64,000 bases of DNA from Tanytarsus gracilentus (Eukaryota > Arthropoda > Insecta > Diptera > Chironomidae): assembly GCA_038502055.1 (NCBI GenBank), contig JAXRKN010000030.1:248001-312000 (forward strand), written 5' to 3'. Below are positions 42,401-57,400 of this stretch, piece by piece. Within the stretch, counting starts at the first letter, position 1, and each line of letters begins with the position of its first letter. The notes beneath the pieces are model-generated. The model was given only the letters and a program-made list of their open reading frames with translations. It searched no databases and was not told where the DNA came from. Made by a program: the position numbers and the translations under genes.

Positions 42401-45400
42401 AATAACTTCATTTTTCCTCAATTTTTCAACCTTTCTTTAACAATTAACTTAATTTGGCACTTGATTGATATTTTCCTGTACAAATGTGACAGTTAAATTG
42501 CTCGATTGTCGATTGTGGGTTGCCGAACCACCACAATGAGTGAAAAAATAAAAAATTCATCAACTTTTTCCCATTGCAATTTTACCCGTTAATAATTCAG
42601 AATTTTTTGTGTGTTGATGCTTTAAAAACTTGAAAATATTTTCAATGACTTTAAATTTTTAATTGAATGAAAATTTCAAATTTTTAAAAAATGAATTTTT
42701 TTGGTTTTTTAATACTTTTTTAAAATTATTATAAATATTACCGAAATTTCCCTATATTTTCTAATTTATTCAATTCCTCACAATTAAATCACCAAAACAT
42801 TCAAGAAATCTTTCAAAATTAATCTTCCACAAAATTAATCGCAATTTAATGTTCGCTAATTAATTTTTTCTCATTCAAAAAAAATTGAATTGATAATTCG
42901 ACAAGCTTTTATTTATTGAGATATTAAATGACCATCGTTTATTTGTAATAAAGCTTTTTATCAAATTAAACATACAAAAAAGCTGCTGGCGCCTATCAGC
43001 AAATTGGCAACGATAATGGCATTCAATATTGAGCCAAATAATCCTTTTATTACATGCGAGTGTAAATTTTTATCATTAACAAAGCGAAAATTTTCAGCAT
43101 GAAATAATTTCAATGTTTCTCTTTCTGTTTTAAAAATTTCTTCTATCAACAATTATAAAAGCACGAATGGCAAAGTTTAATGCTAACGAAGTTCCACAGA
43201 GTGCAATTTTCTAGTTTAATGCAATGAAAGCTATTTAAAATTCATCGAGCGTTATCAAATGGCAAAATTAAATTAATTTACATCAAAATTAAAATCAGTA
43301 AAATTTTTGATTGAGAAAATTATAGCTCCGCTATATATTAATTTTGGATTTTTCCAAAACCTGTTTTTGACCCCAAGTGCCAAGACATTACATTGTGCAA
43401 TATCAAAACATATACTCAAATGATAGGCTTAGTCAAACCCTACAAACTGGCGAAAACAGATTTGAAATCGGTTGATCCTACGAGGAGTTAGAGCCATTTA
43501 AGTCATCTTACTTTCTCACTTTCTCACTTTCTCACTTTCTCACGATCTTAGTGAACGCCGTATCTCAAGAACGGCTGGTCGGATTTGACTCGGGTTTGTG
43601 GCTAAAGATCGGGTTTTGGCTCTAGTTGTGCAAGAAGTATTTAGTTTTGAGGTACGACCCTCCAAGGACCGTCCCTGAGTGCAAAATGTCCTTTTTCATA
43701 CAAATTTTCTCTTATATGGCTTCATGGGTATCGTTGAACTCGTAATTGCATCAGGAATCGATTGACATTGATGATTTTTGAGGAATGTCCATCATGGCCG
43801 GCCAGGAGTGCCACTAATGTCCATTTTTTCAGAACTATGGCTTCATGGGTATCGTTGAACTCGTAATTGCATCAGGAATCGATTGACATTGACGTATTTT
43901 GAGGAATGTCCATCATGGTCGGCCAGGAGTGCCACTAATGTCCATTTTTTCAGAACTATGGCTTCATGGGTATCGTTGAACTCGTAATTGCATCAGGAAT
44001 CGATTGACATTGACGATTTTTGAGGAATGTCCATCATAGTCGGCCAGGAGTGCCACTAATGTCCATTTTTTCAAAACTATGGCTTCATGTATGTCGTTGA
44101 ACTCGTCATTGCATCAGGAATCGATTGAAATTGACGTATTTTGAGGAATGTCCATCATGGTCGGCCAGGAGTGCGGCTAATGTCCATTTTTTCAGAACTA
44201 TGGCTTCATGGGTATCGTTGAACTCGTAATTGCATCAGGAATCGATTGACATTGACGTATTTTGATAAATGTCTATCATGATTAATCAAGTGTGCCACTA
44301 ATGCCAATTGCAATGGAGTAGGGTACTAATCTATGCGGAGCTATTGGAAATGGCAACGCCGTTTGCAGACCCATCTTGTTTGATTTTAAAATTGAATTAA
44401 TTTTTAGTGGTAAAAAACATATTTTGGATTTTTGAACTTTCAAATATAATTTTCATCATAAATTCACAATATTTTCCATTTGTTTTATTTTTGCACTAAT
44501 TAAATTCACCCAAAAAGTAAAAAACCTACATTTCCAATCAGTGCTCGATGATGTTTAAGCAAAACACTCAACTTTCTCGTCCTCTCCACGGACGTGATTT
44601 GGGACTTCGCTTTCGAGTTCATGTTTGAGTTTTATTTTGTTGGCTTTAACTTGCTTAAAATAATTTTGCGGTAGAAAAAGTTTGAAGTTAAATAATTTTC
44701 ATTGTTTGAGCTTTAGATAAATTTTTTGGGGGTTTTCCTAGAAGATTTTTGTTGAGTTAAATTTTAAAAATATTTGATTATTTTTTTTTAACTTTCGACA
44801 CTTCAAAAAAATTTATAGATTTTTCGAGTATTTTAACTCAATAATTTTTATCCACCTTTAATTTTAAATCTTTCACTTTTTTTCTCACTTTAACACCCCT
44901 CAAAATCCGACAATAAACTAAAATTCACTTCAACAAGTCTTTCTTTTCTACTATTGACCCGCATTTTATCAGGCAAACAACAGCAGCAAATTCCGGAAGT
45001 GTGTCATCGAGCAAATACACACACACTTTATGCACACGCAGCGGGTATTAAAAGCATTGTTGAATTAGCAAATCCGAAGCTTTAACGGGTTAAAGTGAGT
45101 GTGGTTATGGTTGGACTGCTTGTTTGCAACTGTGATAAGAAAAAAAGTTTCATATGGTAAAAAAATATTGTGAGCATGTGAAGTGGAAAAAGTATTGTTG
45201 TAGTTTAAGTCAATGGCAAATAAAGTTTGATAAAAAAATCAATTTTACTTGAGTTTTTAACACTTAAACATTTTTTAACATGTTTAAAAGCACCAAAAAA
45301 ATTTCGCGACCTTCCGGACGTAAAATTAAAATTTCTCAACCCGCATGTTTTATTTTTAGTTGCGGACAATTTTAGCGGAAGTTTTCTGGGTTTAAATTTA

Positions 45401-48400
45401 GCGATAAAAGTTAATTTATTCAAGTCACGAATGAGGAGAAAAATAAAATTGATTCCATAACGTGATGAGGGCTCGAATCATTCATAAACTTGTTAGATAA
45501 CTTTCAGTACTATTTTGATATCATTAAAATTATCTCTAAATTTACTCACCACATTTTAACAGTCATAATTTCACCAAATGACAATTTATCATAAATTCAC
45601 CAAAAAATATTTCTAAAAAATTCCAACTCACCTGTTGCTGATGCACAATTCGATTGTAAGCCCAATGCCATCGCTGTTTTGCTGTTCTCTTCTCTCTCGG
45701 CTTCTCATGAATCATCGGCTGGTCTTCGCTAATCGACACCGACTTTTTCGTTTTCATCTCGTCCATCTGTAAGTCTTGTAAGTTTTCATGTAAATGCTGC
45801 TGAATTTGTTGATTCTTTAAGTTTTGCTGTTCCTCGAGATGTTTAAGCTCAGGATCGTCCTCCATGATGCTCTCCTGCTTTTTCATGCCACTCGAGTATC
45901 CGTTTGTGCCGGAGAGCTTTCGCAACGTCCGATCCTCATCAAATTCATCCAAATACTCATCGTCTAACGCTTTATGTTCATCCTCGTGGTGTTGCGCATC
46001 GTCGCTGATGCTCATTTGCTTCATCACGTTCTTATCTGTCGTCGCGCTTCCATATTGATCTTCAAATTCCTCCGCATAGACATCATTATGATTCAGTTTG
46101 GCTGTTGAGAGAGAAATGAAAAAGTTATTCACAATTTGAAAGTTCAAGACTGGGACTCACCATAATAGTCGTCACCCTTCCGCTCGTTCTCATAACCATA
46201 TTCATATCCCTCATTGTTATTCGTGTCATTTCTCTCGAGCTTGCTGCTTCTTCTATTATTATAATTATTATTGTCAATATAGTTGTCATAGTTATCGGGC
46301 GAGTGCTGATGCTCTCTTATATACTGCTCCTCATCCTCCTCATTGAAAAAGTCTTCTTGGTCGTACGTATTTGCATCGTAATATTCATCGGGTGGATCAT
46401 AGATCGATGTCGCTTGCTTTGTGAGCTTCGTTTGTGACGGTGGTTTTTGCTGTTGATTGTAATTGGCATTTTGAGCATCGATTGAGGTTGTAATTGTTGA
46501 TGCGGCGGTTGTGTAAATATTTGAGGTGGCATAAGGTCCATTTTGTGTACTATACGCATCGTAATTCTGTTGAGTCGAGGCAGCCGCCGATGAGACAAAG
46601 TTCTGTGAATTAATTTAGACAGTTTTAATTCAGTTAATTAAAAAGTTTCTCTCACCTGTTGATTTTGCTGCTGACTCACTTGAGTTTGACTCACAGGAGT
46701 TCCGCCAGTCTTTGAACTCACAGCACCAGCAGCAGCTCCTGCAGCTGCACCAGCCGCACCAACAGCCGTTGCTGCTAAGTTTGTTGCAGTATTTTTAACA
46801 ACATTTACACTATTACCCAACACACTAAGTCCACCACTCATGAACGATCCAAAGAGCGATTTCTTTTGACCCGCTTGCTGTTGTTGCTGCTGTTGTGTGA
46901 CGGCAGCCGCAACAGTCGATGGCGCAGTCGAATATGGCGCATAATTATTATTTTGATTTGTGTTCTTCAAGTCCCCACTCGCAATGTAATCATTCTCATT
47001 TTCCGTGTAATCATAAGCCGTCGGCGTAATTTGCTCATCAAAGTTTGTCTCGTTTGGCGAGAGATAAACATCACTCGACGTCTCGTGAATTGTCGAGAGC
47101 CGCGATTGAAGCGGATATGATGAGAACTGATTGGCGGAGGATGTCACGGAGGTTGTTTTGAAGGTATCATAGTCACTTGTTTCGGTGACTGTGATCGGTG
47201 GCAAAACGCCCTCTTCAAAGTCCTCGTGATATTCCTCGACAATTTGTTCGTTGAGATGCGCATATGGATCTGATATACGACGCATTGATGAGATCATGGT
47301 TGCAGCTGAGGTGGGGATCGAGAGACTCGTATATGGGTCGGTATTTGTGTAGCCAGTAAAGCCATCGGACGTGTAAGACTGAGTTGCGGGTACAAATGGT
47401 TCAACATAATCGCCATCGAGCGTGTAAGGATCTTCCGAAAAATCATCAAGTTCAGCTTCCATAATTTCTCTATCTTCATCATCGAGGTGTTCGAGTGGAT
47501 GTTCAAGAATTGGTGAATGACCAAGAACGCCCAGTGACGATGAACCATATGAAGTGCTGAATGGTGCTGAAGTCACTGTAATTGCTGGCATTGGATCTTC
47601 ATAACTGAGCGGTTTAAAGTCGTAAGATGTTGATGATGGATAGTCATATGAAGTTGAAGCAGTTGAAAGGTCGTAAGGTGTGCCATAGGACATTGTTGAC
47701 TGTCCACTGGTCACAGCATACGAACTAACAACACTCGAAGTGGTGGTTGGATTTATTAACGATCCAAATGGACTGAATCCACTCAATGGTGTTGTTGCAC
47801 CTCCCAAAAATCCAGCAGCACCACTAAAAAGACTTCCAGTTGTCGACGAATTTGTTGTCTGCTCATTAGAAGAAGTTACAGCAATTAAACCGCTAACACT
47901 CGATTTTAATCCGCCAAAGAGCGATGACATTAAGCTCGACGATTGTGTGGTTGTCGTAACTGTCGTTGTCAAAGCTGTTGTAGCTGGTGAATAGCTTGCC
48001 ATTCCATAAGTATTTATAGAATTAAAAGTGCTCGAAGGAGTCGTCGATGAAGAGATACCAAAATTATTTGCAGTTGTTGGCAGTCCATAAGAATTTGTGG
48101 TTGCATTAAAAGAGGATGATGTGAGACCATAAAGGCTTGTGGTTGCATCATATGAGCTTGACGTTATTCCAGGACTGGTAGAAATTCCATAGCTGGTTGT
48201 TGGCAGTCCATAAGAATTTGAAATTGAGTCATAAGTGCTTGTGGTGATTCCATAAGAGTCGTAGCTTGATGTCGTCGCTTGGTAAGATTCATGACTGGAT
48301 GTTGTTAATCCATAATTGTCAAAACTACTTGTTGCGACTCCATATGTGGTGGTGGTTGGTATCCCATAATTATCGTAGCTACTTGTTGTTAATCCATAAG

Positions 48401-51400
48401 TGATTGGTGTGTCAAAACTGCTTTTTGTTGTTGTTGGTATGCCATAAGTGTCGTAACTTGTTGTAGTAACTGCATAAGTGCTGGTTGTCACTCCGTAAGT
48501 GTCATAGCTACTTGAAGTTACTCCATAAGTACTAGGAGTGTCAAAACTACTCTTTCTTATTTCGTATGAGCTTGTTGGAATACTGTAAGTATCAAAACTA
48601 CTCGTAGTAACTCCGTAAGTGCTTGTTGGTATGCTGTAAGTGTCATAGCTGCTTGTGGCAATTCCATAAGTACTTGGAATCTCAAAACTACTCATAGTTG
48701 CTTCATACGAGCTAGTCGGCACTTTATAAGTATCGTAACTAGATGTTGTAACCAAATAAGTGCTTGTAGGTACTCCATAAGTATCAAAACTGCTAGTTGC
48801 AGCTCCATAAGTGCTCGTTTTTGTTCCATAACTGTCAAAACTACTCGTTGCGATTCCGTAAATGCTTGGACTAGTTGTCGCAATTCCAAAACTACTTGTC
48901 GATAATCCATAACTAAAACTACTCGTAGTCGCTCCAAATGTACTTGAAACTGCATCATAACTGCTTGTTGTCACGACATAACTATTTTTTGTCGTTCCAA
49001 AGTCATAACCACCCACACTCGATGACGTAATGCCGTAAGTAGACGTCGGCAAATCAAATTTAGATGATATTGACGTTATCGGTTCGTAATGTGACACGGT
49101 TGAGCTAAGAATTGAGTCATATTTACTTGTTTCTGCCCCTGAGTCAAACTTTGATACTTTCGGAGCGTATTTCGATATGTCGAGATCATATTTAGATAGG
49201 AAATCACTTGCCGATGGCTCAGGTGGACTTTTTATGTATTTATTTGTGTCGAGAGTAAATTTTGACAGGTCAGAGGTAAATTTCGAGGCCTCCGGTGTGT
49301 ACTTGGATGTATCTAAGCCATATTTAGAATCGAGTGAATATTTTGACGCTTCAGAATTATAAATTGAAGTTTCAATTCCATATTTACTTAATTCAGGCGA
49401 ATATTTCGAAACTTCAACATTATATTTGGATGTTTCACTTCCATATTGTCCATAGAGTGAATTCTCTTGCACTCCAAATTTATCTATCGCACTAAAATTA
49501 GTCTCATAACTGCTCACAATTGGTTCATAACTGGAAACGGATGGTCTTCTTCCCGTTAGTGAATCAGTATGAGTAGTCAGAGACGTTCCATAGGTTGTTA
49601 CTGTCGTGACATCGATTGTCGTTCCATATGGTGCATAACTGTAGCTAGATGTTGTCGCAGCCGCTGTTGTTGTCGCCGGTGAGTGGAGAGAATTTGATAG
49701 ACTGCTGAAGAGACTCGAAATTCCAGCACCAGCCGCAGTTAAGACGGACGGCGTTGAGGGTGCTTGAGCGCTTGATGAGGCAGCTGGTGACGGCAATCGT
49801 TTTGATCTTTTTGGCGATGGTGTTAAGCCACTTTTGCCGTACATTGACGACTCATAAAACTCATCACCGTAATAGGAATTTTGATCGTATTGAACATCAA
49901 TGGATGGAATGGAATTTTCCACTGGCTCGGAATTGAAGTTGTAGGGAAATGTTGGCAGCGCACGATTTATCAAATTATTATTATCACTCTCGTCAAGCAT
50001 CAGCTCATCGGAACTATCCATACTCTGATATGCGTAATTGTAGTTTTCATTATAATTAGTGTTGCTATAATCCATGTAACCGTCGCTGGTGTACGTGTCA
50101 GTCTGCATTAAATTGTCACTAAATTGCTGTGCTTGCGGAGTTGGTTGAGGTTCAACTTTGGGTTGCTCTTGAGCTTTCCGGCGACTAAAGAGAGAACTAA
50201 AGATTGAAGACGATTCAGCTGTTGACGTTGGCAGCTGACGATTGAGCATTGGAAGACCACGTTGGGGTGAAGTGTGCTTGGGCAGCTGGCGAGATTTCAT
50301 TAAATTACGTTGCGGAGTTGGTGGAAGTGAAGCGCCTCTAAAATAATTAAACAAAAAAATATTTAATTAATTGCAATTTTAAACTAAATTTATCTCACCT
50401 CAAATTTTGTCCACCAAATCCATCGTTAACACTCTGACTATAACTCATCGGCGGCTGTGGCAGTGTTTTTTGACTATCCACTCCGCCATCGTATGACATT
50501 TCACCATTTGGCTGCCATTGATGCTGTCCCATGTATCCATAGGGATCGAGAGACTCGTCGTGGTTGTAATTCGAGTTGTAATTAAGTTCACTGCACGTGT
50601 CATATGGCTCCAACTGGTCCTCATCGTAAAGCGTATTTTGACGCTCGAGATTTTTCTTGCTCAGCTGTCGAACAGTTCGATGAGTCGTTCGATTGTAATT
50701 TGTTGAACTTCAAAGGAGAAAAATTTAGAATTAAATATAAGAAAATTAATTTAAAACTCACCTCATTGGCCTAGAATTATAGTACAAAGCACCATCTTCG
50801 TAATATTCAGCGTCTTCCGCATCCTCATAAACTTCTTCATCCTCTTCAGCATAGCTATTGTTATAGTAATTATTACAGTCATAATATTGTCTCTCCTCAC
50901 GCTCATAAGAGTTCTGTCGCGATGTTTCGAGCGACGAAAGCGGCGTCGCCAATTGCCCACCGCCAAAGCCATTATTCATCATCGCATAATTATTAAAATC
51001 CGACTGATAACCGTCGTGATTATTATAATTTTCGATATATTGCTCATTAGTTTGATTGTAGCTCTGCCGACTGTTGAGCTTATTTTGAATGGCATCATTG
51101 ACATCGTACGGCAGCTCATAGTGCAGATCGAGCAGAATCGAGTGTCCAGTCGGCGTGTGAGTTCCTTGAATTTCATTATTCACCTGCACCAATTCACTGT
51201 CAATCGACCACCATTGCTCGTATGTCGTTGGAAATTCATATTGATTGTTGTACGGCAATTGATCGAGTGGAACAAAGAGATAGCCAAGCGGTCGATCACG
51301 AAGGATGTGCTTGCACCAAATCTCAACGACAACGCCGCCATTCGCCGATTGAGTTGTTTCACTGTGAATAAAAAAAAGTTAATTGTGAGCTAAATTGAGC

Positions 51401-54400
51401 AGCAAATGAGGCTTGAAGGTTGAGATGAATTTTTTGAGATAGAAAAATCATTCGATCGAAAATTTTGGGGTTCAATATTGATTTTATATATAAAGAAAAG
51501 GTAATGTGTGGGATTGAAAATTATGCAGTTGAGAAAAATAATATTTTCAACGTGATTTTATTTTGGCGAAAGCTTTAAGCTTTAGAAATTCTAAAAAGTG
51601 TTAAATGACCATAAAATCTACAGAAAGTAACTAATTGAGATTTTTCTCAACATTTTATTTTAAAAGAAAATTTCTCAGTGTAATTTTCTGCAAATCTCGC
51701 TAAAATCACGAAAGGGTTGTAAATTATTTAAATTCATTTGGTCGTAATTTAACCGACGGCTGAGTAAGAGCGGTGAGAAATTTATGGCCAGTCGATTAGC
51801 GAGTAATAAAAAGGTCTCGAGTGCTCGCTGTGAGGATGAAAGTGGAAAATTTAAAATGAGAAAAATTTTGTAAAAGCTTTTTGAATTTTTTTCATTAAAG
51901 ATTTCAAAATTAATTTTATTTACAGAATTTTTTTCACCCTTAACTGTTTTCAGGGCCATAAATCCCCAAATTCATCAGAGAGCTTACATCTAGAATTATT
52001 AAGAGATTAATTAAAGTTAAATTCTCGAGCGAAAACCCTTTTCACACTTTCTTTGACAGCTCTGCAATTCGCATCTGTGAATTTCACATCTAAGCTTGCT
52101 TCAACGAATCAAATTTCTTTCTTTTTTTCTGCTATCTCGCGGCAACTTTTGTATGCTTCAAATCGTTTTAAGGAGAAAAGTCAACAAGAGAAAATCGAGA
52201 TATGAAAATATTTTTGCAATTCGAGATTTTTTCGAGAAGTAACTTTGAACTTTTGGATGGAAACGATCGGGGAAGATTAAAGCGATGACAACGGTTAAGG
52301 GTTTTGAAGAAAATTTGCTCAAAAATGTTTTTAAAATATTTTTTAAAAAGTGTAGAACAAAATTTCACTGCAGGAAATCAAGCAAAAAATATTTTTATTC
52401 AAATCACATCAAAAAATATTTTAAAAAATCAATTTTTAATTAGCTTTTAACAAATTTTCAATGAACTTATTTCACCCTCACAAAAAATCTCTTAAACACT
52501 CTCGAATTTCCTCTTTTTAAACGCTCTCGACATCTTCCGAAAATTCTTTCCGCTTTAACGTGATTTACTCGATAATTTTATCTCATTTCTGCGAAAGCGA
52601 TACAAAAATTAAGAAGAGAAATTAGATATCATGACATGAAGCACTCGCACGTTTCACATTGACGCAGAAAAAAAATTCTCTCAGGTATGAAAAGATAGAA
52701 AATTATTCACAAAATTGAAATTGATCGAGCTTTTTAGCTGGTAGCTAAATGAGTGGGATAAAAGCCAAAAAATTTACTTCAGTAAGGTAAATAGCAAAAG
52801 AAAAATGGAAGGAAAATGTAAACAAATCATTTTTATTGATACGGAGGTGAAAGAAGAAAATTTATTGACTGTGAGATGATTAATGAGATTCGAAAATGGG
52901 CACGTGGAGGCTGTAAGCGAGGTTTTAGGTTGAATTAAATGGAACAAGAAGAAGAACTTTAATGGTATTGAAAATATTTTAATTAAAAACCAAGATTTTT
53001 TTTTTGAATTATAAAAATACGTTAAAATTAAAACCGATAGGAAAAATTTGTGGAATAATTTTATTTGTTTTAAAAATTTTCAGACCTCAATAGAGCTCAA
53101 GCTTAATTGAAATTAAAATACTTACAACAAAAAATCTTGATCCCAGACTGGTTCGACTCCTTTAATCGTTTGTGTTGTGGTTTTAATATTTTGCACCTTA
53201 ACAATGACATAAGTGTTAAATGTTGCTGCTTGATCGCCAACATATTTTGCGCGTTTTACTGAAATGAGAAAAATAATTAATTAAATTTTGTCAATTAAAT
53301 TCTATTTAAAAAAAATTCAAGATTAAAATTGTCTCACTTAAAAAATTTCTCTCGCAAAAACTCATCCGGCCACATTTCGCCAAATCTTCGCACAAAAAAT
53401 TTTAACCTTTCCCAGATTTTTTTTTCTTATTTTTTTCACGGACCAATTTTTTCATCCAATGACCACGTTTTACCTTTTTTAACCGTAAGCTAAAATTAGC
53501 AAATTTTCAGGCTCTCTTAAAATAATTTTCATGCGTCGCTCGTTAATTATGGAAATTGAGCTCAAGCGAGTGGAAATTTTATTTTTATTTATTTTCTCCC
53601 CTTTTTTGCGCTCACTTTTCGTCAATGATGCTAATTTTGTTTGTAAACATCTCACTTAATAATTGAATGACATCTTCGTGCCTTATTTACCCAACTCGTA
53701 AGACGATGATGACAGTGGATTGCGGTGATTATAGAGATGAACTTATTGGAGTGAAAAAGGTAGCAATTGAGTGATTTTAGATGGGGTTTAAGAAATTCTG
53801 TTACAATTTTTTATCCTGAAACCGTTTTGATAAATTTAAAAGTCAATTGATCGCTCACAAAATAAAATTGCCAACATAATCCTAAAAAAGCATTCTCATG
53901 CACATACCAAACCCATTAAACAAACATCATGTGCACACTAAATATTATCGATAATAATTGTTGTTACAGCAATCGTCTCCATTGGACATAAACCAGAAGG
54001 TATTAAGTAATCTGATGTTGATGTGCCATTGTTTCTTTTCATTTCGCTTCTGTTTACTGTCAGACGCATGTACATACACGAGTCATAACAACTGAAAGCC
54101 TTGTGGCTCGTAATAAATACATTAAACAATGTCGACGGATTTGCAGGCTGGAGGGCGTGTGGTGAAGGATTTCAGGGAAAAAAGGTTTGGCGGATGTTGG
54201 ATTTAATTGACGGTTTCGGTAACTTCCGAGTTTAGTGGGGAATTTAATTTAATTAAGAAGCTTTTAAATTTTTCTTTTAAAAGAAATTTTTTTAATTTTT
54301 AAAAACTTTAAAGCTCAAAAAATCGTTAAAAAGCTTTCAAATGTTTTCCCCTTCATCTTTTCCATAATCTTCATCAAATTTTTTTGTCCTCCAACTGCTT

Positions 54401-57400
54401 AACTCAGCTTCCAACTGATTCACAACAGAATTCCATTCAACCATGACCAAAAATGCACATAACATAAAAGAATTACGCAAGACGAAAAAAAAATGATGAG
54501 ATTGACATTGAAGTAACTTTTTTCTTTGTCCGCTCCATTTTATCGCGACTACAGTCAGTGCTTTAGAACTGTCAAATGAAGAAATTTTTCACACAAAATA
54601 AGAAATTTGATTGCCTCACCAGGTGCTCGTAGAAGCGAGGCAACAAGTAAAAAATTGGGTGTGAGAAAAATTAATCAAAGAAAATTGGAAGTGTGACGTT
54701 TGAAATATTAGAAATGCTTTTGGTGTTATGAGGCTCGAGAGATGTTGATAAAGTGGAATTAGTTTTGAGACTTTGTGAAGTGCATAGAAATAATTAAAAT
54801 TTAGCTATTCATAAAAAAACTGTCACTCTCCAAACCTTTCATGTAACCTTTTCAGACCATTCAACAAAAACATTCAACTTATCATAAAAAATCATGAAAA
54901 GAATAACAAAAAACTTTTACACAATCTCTTCTCTGCCTTCTTTCATGGGACCATACGGAACATGTAGCATTTCATAAATTTCATGTGAATTAAAGCATTT
55001 GAGCTTTAAAAGGAAGAAAAATGAGAAAGAGAGAGTTGAGAAAACTTTCTCTCCGAGCAGGTTTTGTGAGAGTTAACGAAAGAATTTTATCGAAATAAGA
55101 GAAGAGAGAAAATGCAAATTTGAAGAGATTTTACTTTGAGAAGTGAGAGAAAATGAGGAAAATACAAGATGGGTCTCAAACGCTTGCCATTTCCAATAGT
55201 TTTTAGATTTCTTTCTGAAAAATGGACATTAGTGGCACTCCTGGACGACCATGATGGACATCCTCAAAAATCGTCAGATAATCGATTCCTGATGCAATGA
55301 CGAGTTCAACGACATACATGAAGCCATAGTTCTGAAAAATGGAATTAGTGGCACTCCTGGGGAAAAATTAAAATCGTAATGCATCATTCTGATGCAATGA
55401 CGATTGAACGATACCATAACATAGTTCTGAAAAATGGAATTGTCACTCCTGGTCGGCATGATGGCATTCTCAAAATCATCAGTGCCAATCGATTCCTAAA
55501 CCAATGACGAGTTCAACCATATATTGTTCTGAAAAAATGGACATTAGTGCACTCCAGGCCGCCATGATGGACACTCCTCAAAATCATCATGAAACGTCGT
55601 CAATTACGTTCAACGTACCATGAGCATATAAGAAAAATTTGTATAAAAAGGACATTTCACTAGGGACGTCCTTGAGGGTCGTCCTCAAAACAAAATACTT
55701 CTTGCACAACTAGAGCCAAAACCCGATCTTTAGACACAACCCGAGTCAAATCCAACCAGCCGTTCTTGAGATATGGCGTTCCTAAGACGTGAAAGTAAAA
55801 AGTAAGAAATAAGAAAGTAAGATGACTTAAATGGCTCTACTCCTCGTAGGAGCAACCGATTCATCTGTTTTCGCCGTTTGTAGTTTGGCTAGCCTATTAT
55901 TTGAGTATATGTTTTATATCAAAATTAATGTCTTGGCACTAGGGGCTGAAACTGGTTTTGGAGAAATCCAAAATTAATATATGCGGAGCTATAATTGAAT
56001 AACAGTACAGTGAAGGGTTGTGAAAATTTTAAAAATATTTAATAATTTTGAATTCAAAATTTATTTATTTTTTTATTAAAATTTTTAACGGGAAGTTTTT
56101 AAAAAATAAAATTTGACATTTAAAATGGATTTAATTAATTTTTTCCTCCAATCTTCGTCATTTCACTGTGCAACCACTTGATAAGATTAGATAAAAAATT
56201 AGTTGAATATTCATGGGAAATATTTCCCTAGAGGTAGAAAAAACATTTTTTATTATTAAGTTGACTTTTGGACAAAAATAAATTTACATTTGTTATGTCA
56301 AAAAGTGAACAAATCATGAACGACAGAGCCGAGCGGAAAATGTTATATAGAGAGGACAAAGTTGAAGAGAGTTTTGATAAGGTCACGTAGAAAGTTTCTA
56401 AGAAGTGAACAAACGACGTGAAAATTTGTTTTTAATTAGTTTTGTTTCAAAAATTTAGTTCAACACTTAAAAGTGCTAAATTTTACTTTTAAATTTCAAA
56501 TAATCTTGTTCTCTTTGAAGTTCGTTCAATTTCTAGAAATTTTCCTTTCTACCCTTCGAGGCAGTCATACTTAGTTTACTAAAAGCTTCTGTCGAACACT
56601 TCAATAAATCTATTTTATATTTTTCCCTCACGCTGATTGCACAATCTTATCGATTTAGACCTTGCAACAATGTCAGCTGACTGAACCTTTTCGGTCTGAT
56701 CGGAAAATCGATTGGCATTATTTTTGTAGACCATATGTACAGTAAGATTTGTTTGCGGTAAAATAGGATTATTTAAAAATAAATTTTGATTTTATAATTT
56801 TTTTGAATGTCTGTGTGTTGATAACGCTGTGTAAAATTTATAATTAAAATTATTTATTTTAATAATTGAAAGCTCTAATTCAAGCTTAAAGCTTCTCATT
56901 AAAGCTAATCAGACTCGCAATTTTCTCATTCACATTTGAAGGCCGACCAAAGATTTTAAGCAATGACTTTCAAAACCTTTTTATAAAGACCAAAAATGAG
57001 AAATTTACATCGTAATCGATCCGAATATTGAATAATCAATACTTGTTTGTGATTTCGGTGCAGGTCAAACATGAAAGCTTGGAGTAAAATAAAAAGAAGA
57101 GTTTAAGATAAATTTGGGGTTAATTGGAGAAAAATTAGCGAATTGAAAAGTCTTTAACCCTTTTTAAGTTTCATCATAATCAAATAAATCCTTCAAACCC
57201 CATCGCGAGTCATGAAATCACGTTAATCCAGCCAAAAACCGCATCTTACTTCTAATCTAGCTTAACCACCAGATATGCTCAACATGCCACACAAAATTAA
57301 ATGAACAACCATAAAGAAAAATTCCTTCGCGTTCGACGCACACAAAAAATGCGAATAATGGCGTTTAAGGAACTTCCGCTTGTGAATACTAAATCAAGTC

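Noticed and set aside
42961..43152. 63-codon minus-strand frame with a hydrophobic C-terminus, considered as an exon
   Set aside because: No matching splice partner or known family could be found; it does not fit the unc-13 exon chain.
46866..50111. Plus-strand frames opposite the repeat-rich unc-13 exon
   Set aside because: They mirror the coding repeats on the other strand and have repetitive, non-domain composition.
54604..54645. Possible tRNA or small hairpin RNA
   Set aside because: There is one short TTGCCTC/GAGGCAA stem but no cloverleaf, and no A or B box.
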